A stretch of 64,000 nucleotides of DNA from Wolfiporia cocos (Eukaryota > Basidiomycota > Agaricomycetes > Polyporales > Phaeolaceae): positions 248,001-312,000 of the forward strand of contig JACCLO010000006.1 of the NCBI GenBank assembly GCA_029448655.1. The letters are read 5' to 3'. The position numbers were made by a program, and so were the translations under genes. How positions within the stretch are numbered: position 1 is the first letter of the stretch; every line of letters begins with the position of its first letter. Under the pieces are notes generated by a model, which made no database searches, was not told the origin of the DNA, and worked only from the letters and a program-made list of their open reading frames with translations. Of this stretch, positions 22,205 to 29,790 are shown one piece after another.

Positions 22205-23137
22205 TATCACAAGATGCACAGCGGACCCAATGCAACGCGCTCATGAGTGGTGTTATAGACCACTCCCCCAAAAGGGCTACGATAACAGCTTGGCTGTTAT
22301 CAAGGGTCCGGCTATATCTGCAGTTCAGATTCCCACGCTTAGCGTCTACGGGTAGCCTTGTTCAGGTTATACCCACGTATTCCCTCCGTATACCCTAGTT
22401 AATTACTCCGTAACGTCCAGATGCCTTTACAGGTATAATCTGTGACATTACCCCCACTTCAAGGATTAACCGTCTCTGGTTAAGGAGGTAACTAGGCTGC
22501 ATCAAGCCGCCCCCGGTACTAAGTATCACTTCTACTATGCATGTGTCACGCGGTTATTTATATGTTACCCACCGGGTGACTAGTCCGGTGGTAGGGAGCC
22601 CGTCTCCCCCTTAGTTATTTTTGTGACGTGTGTGCCAACCTCTTGAAGGCCCGACTTAATCCCTGGATTTTGGGAGCGGGTTAAGGCTATTTAATAGTAG
22701 TTTTTACCACGCAACTTTTGACCAATCTTATCCCCGACAAGCGGGGCCCCGTGATACATGGGGGTCACGTGGTGGGTACTTTTCCCTCAGCCGCCAGTGG
22801 TTCGGAAGCGCCCCAGGCATGTGACTTATTAACGCCCCCAATTAGCGTTTGCCACTGCCCAGGTTCGAACCGGCGACCGGGTAAGCTGTTATTATATCAC
22901 AAGACGCACAGCGGACCCAATGCAACGCGCTTATGAGTGGTGTTATAGACCACTCCCCCAAAAGGGCTACGATAACAGCTTGGCTGTTATCAAGGGTCCG
23001 GCTATATCTGCAGTTCAGATTCCCACGCTTAGCGTCTACGGGTAGCCTTGTTCAGGTTATACCCACGTATTCCCTCCGTATACCCTAGTTAATTACTCCG
23101 TAACGTCCAGATGCCTTTACAGGTATAATCTGTGACA
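22205..23137 (-). mobile_element. Mini-TRIM inside dUTPase, TSD AAGGC
   Basis: 933 bp in total: 243-bp LTRs (22205-22447, 22895-23137) and a 447-bp interior without an ORF. LTRs start TATCAC instead of TGTCAC and end TGTGACA. TSD AAGGC at 22200-22204 and 23138-23142. Removing it and one TSD copy restores the dUTPase frame. TTACCCCCAC at 22448 is the complement of a polypurine tract. The interior end contains GGTTCGAACC, a tRNA-B-box-like palindrome. Confidence 0.93.
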
Positions 23138-23362
23138 AAGGCAAAAGACAAAGTAGCCCAGCTACTAGTTCATCGGATGTACTATCCCGACGAACATGTC
23201 TCATCGCCCTCCGCTTACGATCTCTTACACGGTCAACAAGGTCAACGAGGTACAAAGGGTTTTGGCAGCACAGGCAAGTAGCGCAAGCAAAGTCTAACCC
23301 TTTAGTGGGCTCTAGCATTTTTAGCTGCTTCATCGGGAGGCTGAATTTTGAGGAGGGGGTAA

Positions 23363-23964
23363 TGTCACGGTTTCTCTTATTTTTCCCTATTTTTTCCTAT
23401 TTTCTCTGATTTTCTACAGCTCGTTCTACTCGCTTTCCAAGTCACGTTATGTCCTATCTTATCTCACTCTCGTAGATAACTCTTATCTTATCTCTTGTGC
23501 ACGTTAGCTCAGCGCCTATCATGGCGCCTCGTCTTATCTGTAGACTTATCTTATCTTTCCTGCACGTGACCCTACAAAGAGTTCACAACATACGTTGCCA
23601 CACGTCACATGGCTTTCTAGTGACTCGCGTCACCTGCCGCTGCCTCACGCTCAGTCAGCGGCCTAACTCACGTCACATGCTGTAGCCTTATGCTCAGTCA
23701 GCGACCTTTAGAACTATCACAAGCTTCGGGTCGTACCATTACCGGTACATAACCCTACGCCCTGCGGTATCACTAGTCTTACCTACGGTGTTACGGGTCT
23801 TACCCTTCATGTATATAAGCTGGCCTCTGAGTACGTTGTAGACTCAGAATAGTTCTCCTCGACAATTCACCAGTTGCACTTAACAACTTGCTTGACTCTT
23901 AACACTTCACCGCTATCGACACCGCCCCTCAACTTATATTCGACCTTAGTGAGTGTCTGTGTCA
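23363..23964 (+). repeat. 3' LTR of element P/F, inserted in element D at CCCAG
   Basis: 602 bp from TGTCACGG to CTGTGTCA, preceded by the polypurine tract GAGGAGGGGGTAA (23350-23362), so a plus-oriented 3' LTR. It is followed by CCCAG (23965-23969) and then the element D protease. A near-identical LTR sits at the same site of element E (59177-59778) as a solo LTR. Confidence 0.9.
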
Positions 23965-24412
23965 CCCAGTTGAATTCTGGGTTGTGTTTCTGAAGCCAGT
24001 CATATCCTAAGATAATGTCGAGGTTGTGGATTTTCATTACGGTAAGGAATACCCTTTCCTTGTGTTCTCCGTGTTGCATATATCCTTTAACCAATTTCTT
24101 TATAAGACCATTTTTGTTGTAAGATCCGTCGGCATTGTGGATCCAAAAGGGGTCTTTCTTATCGTGGGTAACTAGACCATGTTTTTCAACAAAGTCTGAG
24201 TTGATGACTGAGAGCGTAGCACCGGAGTCGATTAATGCTAAGCCTTGCACTTTTTGGCCGTAAACCCACAAGTCTACCCAGACCTGGAAAGATCGGGACT
24301 TGTCACGCGCATTGTTCTCGTAAAACTGATATAAATTGTAACAGTCTTTTACAGAGGGGTCTACATGCTGGGCCGTTATACTAGTACACAGCACACATGG
24401 GCAAGGGTTCAC
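23965..24412 (-). pseudogene. Gypsy element D: aspartic protease, truncated
   Basis: Retropepsin start of pol: LWVYGQKVQGLALIDSGAT (DSGA active site), then HNADGSYNKNG, IILGYDWLQKHNPEFNW. Cut after FNW at the CCCAG site by the P/F LTR; RT, RNase H and integrase of D are not in the window. Nearly identical to 59779-60226 of element E (Leu versus Ser in LIKK-L/S-VKG). The 4-bp overlap with the gag end is as in element E. Confidence 0.9.
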
Positions 24413-26418
24413 ATGTGCTGAAGGGGAAAACCCGGAGCGTTTGCAGGGCGCTCCGGAGTTTGCTGGACTATCGATGTCCAGGGAATGTATTGTGTGCCCC
24501 AGTTAGGCGGCGTACCTACTGGGGCCGTTACCAGCGTACTGCTTGCTGGTTTCTCCACAACTTCTTCAATGCGCGCGGAGGACGGGGCTGGGGAAGAGCC
24601 CGAAGATTCGTCTTCACCATCGGGGATCCACGTTTCGGTAGTGGTCACCTTGACGAAGCGGCCGCCTTTTTGGCCGGACTGCTGTTTGTATGCGGGGGGG
24701 TTGCCGCTGGTAGATTGTTGAGCCCCCTTCGAGTCCGTCTTGGCCTTGTCGACCCACTTGCACTTGTCCTCGGGGAAGGTACAGTTCGGGCGCCCGCATT
24801 TGGCACACTGGTGGGACGGCCACCATAGAACAAGCTTGTTGAACTTGTTCTTTACCCATTTCGACCCTTTCGGAGCACCAGCCGGTAGTGGCTTGGTGTC
24901 CGGGTCTTCGGGCGCACTCTTCTTCTTCTCCGAGGTAGTAGTAGTGGTCGCCTTTGCAGGCGCCGCATCCTTCTTCTTTTCCTCCTTTTTCTCGTTCTTC
25001 ACAAAGATGTGTTGCCCCTCCAAATCGTTGGGGTTCGTCTTCTTATAAAGATTTATATTGGCGTCGAGATACGCCTCCCATTGCTCCGGGGCTTTGAAGC
25101 CCATTCCCATGGATTCAAATACGCCAAACTGCTTTTTCAAGTCAGCCGGCAGTGTGTCCTCCAGCTTCTTTCGGAGGGACGCGTTTTCGTATCCCGTCAG
25201 CTTGGCTAGCTGGCGGAATTCTTCGCAGTAGGTGAAGAAGGACTTCTTACACCTGGCGATTCCTGCGTCTCCCGAGAAGGCCTTATCCAGCTCGTTTTGC
25301 GCGACCTCTTTCTGCGTCTTCTTCTCATACGTCCGCTTTAACCGTGTTTCGAAATCTGCCCAGGTACCAATATTTCCACCGGCGCTATACTTCTCCTGTA
25401 CGTCGGTGAAGTATTTGAACGCCGTCCCAGTGATCCGGGTCAGGGCGTCTCCGATGCGCGCTTTGTCGGTCGTGTACTTCATATGGTCATGGTACACGTT
25501 GACCTTAAACAACCACTCCTCCACGTTGTCTTTTCCCTCGCCTGAGAATGAAAGCGGCGGGGTTGGACGTGGTGCCATTGTGAGGGTACCGCTAGTGGTG
25601 GGGGCTGCGTGTGTGAGTGCGGCGACTTGGGCTTTCAAGTCGTTGATCTCCTTCTGCGCGGATGCGGGGATTGCCGTGATCGTAACGTTACCGGGTTGGG
25701 ACTTCTTAACCTTTTCGAGATCGGCACGCAGGACATCTAATTGGTCCTGGAAAACAGCCGTATCTCGGTTCTCAAGGTCGAGTACCCGCTGGTGTAAGTA
25801 CCGGGCGTAGTTTCGGACTTCGTTGTACTTGCGGTGGTAGAGTTGTAGACGTTGGTCAATGCGCCCTCGTTGTTTGGTGAGCACATGGTCCGTATAGGTC
25901 TTCCCGAGTTGGGTGGCTAAGTACATGCTGGAGGTGGCTGCCTGTATTGCTGGTTCATCTATTTCGGCGTCGGCTATGTGTTCTCCAATACTCTGTATGA
26001 CTTCTGGCAGCGTGGGGTAACCGAATTGTTCCTGGTCGATTCTGATCCTGTCGTAGACGCCGAGGGGTTTGGGGATAGGTGGAGCCGGTATTACGGTGTC
26101 CGGGAGTTCCCGGATCCCCGTGTCCTCCGTCAGAGGCGCTAACGGGTTCTCGTATTGCGGTTTTGGGAAGTAGGTCGGGGCCTGGACGTTAGTCCTGAAC
26201 GCCCGATTTGCTTCCGTAGCTTCTCCTTCCTCTGTTGGCTCAAACCATGGATCTTGGATCCCCGACATGACACTTTCGTCGAACGCCCCTGGCGGGCGCG
26301 TTCGGGTGTGCGTAGGTGTGACGGGGGTCGTGGGACGGCTGGGAACTCGGGTTCCAGACCCTTCTGCCCCTTGGTTCTCTGAGGCGAGGCGGGCGGCTTG
26401 GCTGCGGGTGGTCGGCAT
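24409..26418 (-). CDS. gag: Gypsy element D: Gag, 669 residues, with CCCC-type knuckle
   Basis: Intact frame from ATG 26418 (MPTTRSQAARL). Acidic, Pro/Thr-rich N-terminus; a coiled-coil-like region (about residues 150-270); a Gag capsid core (EEWLFKVNVYHDHMKY to EQWEAYLDANINLY); then a Lys-rich linker. The zinc-binding motif CAKCGRPNCTFPEDKC has spacing CX2CX4CX6C and no His in the usual CCHC place. The C-terminus overlaps the protease frame by 4 bp, so Pol is probably made by frameshift or reinitiation. Element E carries a near-identical copy at 60223-62232. Confidence 0.9.
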   Translation of the reverse strand: MPTTRSQAARLASENQGAEGSGTRVPSRPTTPVTPTHTRTRPPGAFDESVMSGIQDPWFEPTEEGEATEANRAFRTNVQAPTYFPKPQYENPLAPLTEDTGIRELPDTVIPAPPIPKPLGVYDRIRIDQEQFGYPTLPEVIQSIGEHIADAEIDEPAIQAATSSMYLATQLGKTYTDHVLTKQRGRIDQRLQLYHRKYNEVRNYARYLHQRVLDLENRDTAVFQDQLDVLRADLEKVKKSQPGNVTITAIPASAQKEINDLKAQVAALTHAAPTTSGTLTMAPRPTPPLSFSGEGKDNVEEWLFKVNVYHDHMKYTTDKARIGDALTRITGTAFKYFTDVQEKYSAGGNIGTWADFETRLKRTYEKKTQKEVAQNELDKAFSGDAGIARCKKSFFTYCEEFRQLAKLTGYENASLRKKLEDTLPADLKKQFGVFESMGMGFKAPEQWEAYLDANINLYKKTNPNDLEGQHIFVKNEKKEEKKKDAAPAKATTTTTSEKKKSAPEDPDTKPLPAGAPKGSKWVKNKFNKLVLWWPSHQCAKCGRPNCTFPEDKCKWVDKAKTDSKGAQQSTSGNPPAYKQQSGQKGGRFVKVTTTETWIPDGEDESSGSSPAPSSARIEEVVEKPASSTLVTAPVGTPPNWGTQYIPWTSIVQQTPERPANAPGFPLQHM

Positions 26419-26603
26419 TTCTGATTGGAAATATGTTAGTTTTCTGGGAATTTCTCGGATCCGGGTTTCTACAAGGAGAAAAGAGATTTTCTAGGATGTG
26501 TTCCCCTTTTCAGGTGGAACCTTACGTGGACAGTCTTTTCAGATCCGTCTGAACCTAATATGCCAATTTAAAACAATCCATTGTTGCCGATGTTACAAAT
26601 ATT

Positions 26604-27584
26604 CTATGCTAGATCTAGCCCGTCGTTGTCTCCTTCTTCGAACTCCCACCGTTCGTACACCTCGATGCGGTTGTCAAAAAGACCCTCCGCTATCTGTTGG
26701 AGGTGACGGTAGGGGTCCCTGTCGGCGAAGACGTACTTGACCACTTTAGAGGTGTCGCGCAGGAAGCGGCGCATCTCCCTGTTGGTGACAAGTCCATGGA
26801 TGACAGAGCGTCTCCAAGCGATGGCGGCTGTTTCCAGAGCGTCGAAGTAGTGGTCTAAGTAGACCTCGAGTTCCATGTCGAGTTTTCCGGGCGAGCGGTT
26901 CATGGCAGCGTAGAAGGCCTGACATTTCTGAGTCAGGCGGGCGATGAGGGGCATGGACTTGCAGGCCAAGTACCACTGTGCTTCAGTGCACTTGACCTCG
27001 CGTAGATCGCACCAGGGGGGGAGGCTGTCAATGCTCTCCTGGGACCAGTTGTAGTCCACCCTGATCTTGTTGGCGATCCGTTCGATCCTTTCCTCTGGGC
27101 CAAATCGACCCTCGCCGTTCTCGAGCCAGTCCTGGTGTCGTTTTTGGCGACGTTCCAGCTCTTCCGCTTCTCGCTGACGTGCTTCTTCCTCGGCCCTGGC
27201 CTGGGCTGCAACTTCCCGAGATCGCGCGAGGGTGTCTCGAGCTCGTTGCCGTTCAAGCCGGCGGGCGTCTTGGATTTCTCGCTTCTGACGGTTTCGCCGA
27301 CCTTCGATCTGGATGTTTCGTCGTTCTTCCTTGGTGAGTCGGGCGGGGATGTGATCTAGGATTACCGGAGTGTCGGTTCTTAAGGTCAGTTCGACCTTTC
27401 CTCGGTGCAGGCGCCTGTAGGGGCACGCATACTCCTCTTCTCTCCGGGCGAGGCGCTGGGCCTCGGTTTCGCGGACGTTTTCACGTTCCGCATCTTCGCG
27501 TGCTTCTGCCTGCGCTTCCAGCTCCCTTATCTCCTTGGGAGTGTAGCGGGGTTGCATGGCACGTGGGCGGCAATCGGCTGGCAT
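26604..27584 (-). CDS. Extra ORF (ORF1) of element D, intact, 326 residues
   Basis: The only copy that is full length without a break. It starts at ATG 27584 (MPADCRPRAMQP; MPA[ED] starts also occur in C and P). Residues about 15-165 are very rich in Arg, Glu, Ala and Gln and predict a long coiled coil. Then VKCTEAQWYLACKSMP (the CTExxW block), a helical stretch with LDMELEVYLDHYFDAL, TNREMRRFLRD (the NKxMR block) and an acidic tail EGDNDGLDLA. No known domain is recognised. It lies between the 5' leader and gag, on the same strand, with 185 bp to the gag ATG. A structural or RNA-binding accessory role is possible but unproven. Confidence 0.85.
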   Translation of the reverse strand: MPADCRPRAMQPRYTPKEIRELEAQAEAREDAERENVRETEAQRLARREEEYACPYRRLHRGKVELTLRTDTPVILDHIPARLTKEERRNIQIEGRRNRQKREIQDARRLERQRARDTLARSREVAAQARAEEEARQREAEELERRQKRHQDWLENGEGRFGPEERIERIANKIRVDYNWSQESIDSLPPWCDLREVKCTEAQWYLACKSMPLIARLTQKCQAFYAAMNRSPGKLDMELEVYLDHYFDALETAAIAWRRSVIHGLVTNREMRRFLRDTSKVVKYVFADRDPYRHLQQIAEGLFDNRIEVYERWEFEEGDNDGLDLA

Positions 27585-28162
27585 GGCTAGGTTCTTACAC
27601 GTAAGCTACTATGTATTCTAAGTGTGGGTCTAAAAATAAAAGCCTAGATCTGCTTCTTGATGTATGCATGAGGGTCTACTTTCGAGTCGAAAACGGGGGG
27701 TACACTGGTCATGGGCCTACATGCCAGGAACGGATTTGGGTGTTTACACACCGCTGGAGCCGGACTCCCAGCCTAGAACCCATGGGGACCAGTACGCGAG
27801 CTTATCCACCTGATAGCAGATGGCGTCACAGCCGGAGACTTGTTAGCTCCGGCTTATCGACTTAAGCGCTATGGCTTTCCCACAGACCCTGTCGCAAGCG
27901 ACTAAGGCTGGCCCTTACGTCATATGGGCAAAGACGTGGTGATCGCCGCAGTAACCACTTCCTATTTCTAGAGAAGCGGTGTCCTGGGTCCTCAATACTG
28001 CGCACAGAGGCGCCCCCTTAGCCTTGGGGATCAGGCATAGTATTTCCCCCAGAACCCAAGTAGACGTCTTGTCCTCAAGCCCCCTAGGGGGATGCATACG
28101 CAGACCTGTAAACGGCGTCCCAGGGCCAAACGGCCGGGGGACCGAAAAGAGTTCTGTTCTAA
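27585..28162 (-). other. 5' leader of element D
   Basis: 578 bp with no gene. It has the TTTCCCCCAGAACCC block (28049-28063) shared with the C and B leaders. The primer site AGTTCTGTTCT at 28150-28160 is the exact complement of AGAACAGAACT at 28279-28289 in the adjacent LTR. Confidence 0.75.
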
Positions 28163-28623
28163 TGACACAAACCAAACTGCAATACTTACTAAGATCCTTT
28201 TGGGGGGTGTCTTAGAGGGTAAAAAGCAAAGTAGTGAGGCGATGAAATAGCTTGTTAGGCTGTAGTTCAATATCGAGGAGAACAGAACTGAGGTTTAACG
28301 CTCAGTCTGCCCTAGTATATATACATGCGTTGCGGGACCCCTAATACTACTAGGACCTACGGTACCTAAGGATGAGTAACGCTACATGTGATCTAATACT
28401 TCGACATGTGATTCTAGGTAAGAGCATCAGTCAGCGATCATGTGAGCGTAGACGATGCGCGTGATTCTGGTTGGTATGGAACCTGCTAGAAGGTTCCGGT
28501 AAATTCCATGGACGTAAGCGCTTGGTCACGTGATGTGCTAGTTATACGTATTCTATGCTACAACGTAGATATTGAAGTATAAAAGCAGGAAAAACAGCTA
28601 AAAATAAGGAAAAATCTGTGACA
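28163..28623 (-). repeat. LTR-Y, 5' LTR of element D (461 bp)
   Basis: TGACACAAACC to AATCTGTGACA, almost identical to the 3' LTR of element E at 54064-54523. The right flank AAGGC is the start of the kinase-like pseudogene. It contains TATATATAC and a CTGAG/CTCAG dyad. Confidence 0.92.
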
Positions 28624-29067
28624 AAGGCAAGGTAGTAGTGAAGTTTGTCCATAAATATGGCAAACACGGACACAAGTTGCTTGCGAAGGAAGGCCTCACC
28701 CTTCGCGCCGCTGGGAGGCGGCATATATGTCATCGTCATGGACTTTGTGACTGGCGACACAATCTTCGATGCAAAGAGCGAGAGTCTCTCTCTTGACTGA
28801 CATCAAACGAGCTGTAAAGCTCCTGCACACCAACGATGTCACAAATTATTCCTTTATTAATTTAGACTCCCTCGCTATAGGTTGTATGTGCGGCGCTAGG
28901 CGTACGCCGCGCCTCTACTCCATAGCTACCTCCAGCGTCACTCCCAGATATTGCAGGTCACCTGGTCGTTAGGTTAGCGCTGTAGGGTAGCGCGCGCCTC
29001 CGGTACTCACATCATGGTCACACTCGTTACATGCTCGTTACCTAGCACATGACTCAGTAGCTACATG

Positions 29068-29161
29068 GTGCACAGACCATTAGTTTAGGGCGGTCTCGGT
29101 AGTAGATACTAGCGTGTATAAGTACGACGGAATGAGGTCTTACAACCTCATTCCTAAGATT
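29068..29161 (+). promoter_or_regulatory. LTR promoter of TRIM T1: U3 block, TATA, start-site dyad, primer
   Basis: In order: GTGCACAGACCATTAG...TTTAGGGCGG (the U3 block shared by most LTR families here), TATAAG at 29117, then a perfect dyad GAATGAGG (29130-29137) / CCTCATTC (29146-29153) with loop TCTTACAA. ATTCCTAAGATT (29150-29161) overlaps the dyad and is the self-primer sequence. The primer starts about 34 nt after the TATA, so it should lie near the 5' end of the RNA. Confidence 0.7.
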
Positions 29162-29397
29162 CTCGACAATTGGGCATAGCCCCTTTCTTACTATCGCTGT
29201 GATGCTCTCTGGCCCGGGGCCCGTATCGCGTCGTGCTAGTCTGTGAGCCGCCTCTGTTACCTCGACGTACACAAGGGGACTAGTCACCCCCACGTTGCCT
29301 CTGCGTTCAGCGCTGGCACGGTGACTTGTAGGCTCGCTCAACGGCGTGTATGGTTCCCCCTGAGCCCAGGGGTAGCACAGACGTAAGTCTGTGTCAT

Positions 29398-29409
29398 AAT
29401 CTTAGGAAT
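29398..29409 (+). promoter_or_regulatory. Primer-binding site of TRIM T1
   Basis: AATCTTAGGAAT is the exact 12-nt complement of ATTCCTAAGATT in the LTR (29150-29161). It lies one base inside the 5' LTR, as expected for self-priming elements of the Tf1/sushi type. Confidence 0.8.
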
Positions 29410-29423
29410 ATCTTACCTCCCCT

Positions 29424-29790
29424 CCGGCGCCACCTGCGCTGGGGCCGAGGGTTCTCCACTTGCAGGTTGCCATGGCAGCGTGGCGGGGCAGCCGTCGGTA
29501 GAAGCGCCGGCGGTCCGTAGACTTACGAGCCCCCACGAAACGCTACACCAGGCAAAGCAACCGCAAGGAGTGAGCAATCAAGTCCGCCCTCTTTCGAACG
29601 CGAGATAGCAGGGATCGACTCGCGTAAGCCGCGTTTGAGGACCCGCCATCCACCCCTGCAAAGGGAATGCGATGCGTGGAGGTCTAGTGCAGCGGAGCCA
29701 TTATCCCTGGGCGGCAGGGGCTATCGTCAAGAACCTTTGATCAGTGGGTATGCGAAGGAACCCGCAAGGGTCTCCAACCCCACACCGACG
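29424..29790 (+). ncRNA. Candidate structured RNA in TRIM interior
   Basis: Four hairpins recur at the same places in other TRIM interiors. A: CCGGCGC/GCGCTGG (29424-29442). B: CCGTCGGT/GCCGGCGG with loop AGAAGC (29492-29513). C: CCCTG/CAGGG with loop GGCGG (29705-29719). D: ACCC/GGGT with GCAA loop (29760-29771), enclosed by GTGGG/CCCAC. Stem B differs in sequence but stays paired at 63516-63537, 47058-47079 and 45776-45794. Stem D becomes GGGCT/AGCCT in K with the GCAA loop kept. Function unknown; packaging or dimerisation signal is a guess. Confidence 0.65.

Larger units (their letters stand above)
18601..23281 (+). pseudogene. pol: Gypsy element P/F pol, 3' half: integrase, chromodomain, dUTPase
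   Basis: Continuation of the pol whose 5' half is at 47767-50316. The first segment (18601-18696) gives ECDICQKMK, the CxxC half of the HHCC integrase finger. After TRIM G, 20595-22204 encodes the integrase core: Asp in IDFIMYLPKS, Asp in ISDRGVQ and Glu in DGQMERVNQ. A GPFKI/SPVTFRL region leads into a chromodomain (EVSEILNHR...YLVRWSD...DTWEPEENL), a linker, then a dUTPase. The dUTPase has AGYDIYAMEG, RSSMA and GGVIDWDYRGE; it is interrupted by the mini-TRIM and resumes at 23138 with KVAQLLVH and RGTKGFGSTG to a TAG at 23279-23281. All five dUTPase motifs are thus present. Broken only by insertions and the inversion in this half. Confidence 0.9.
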
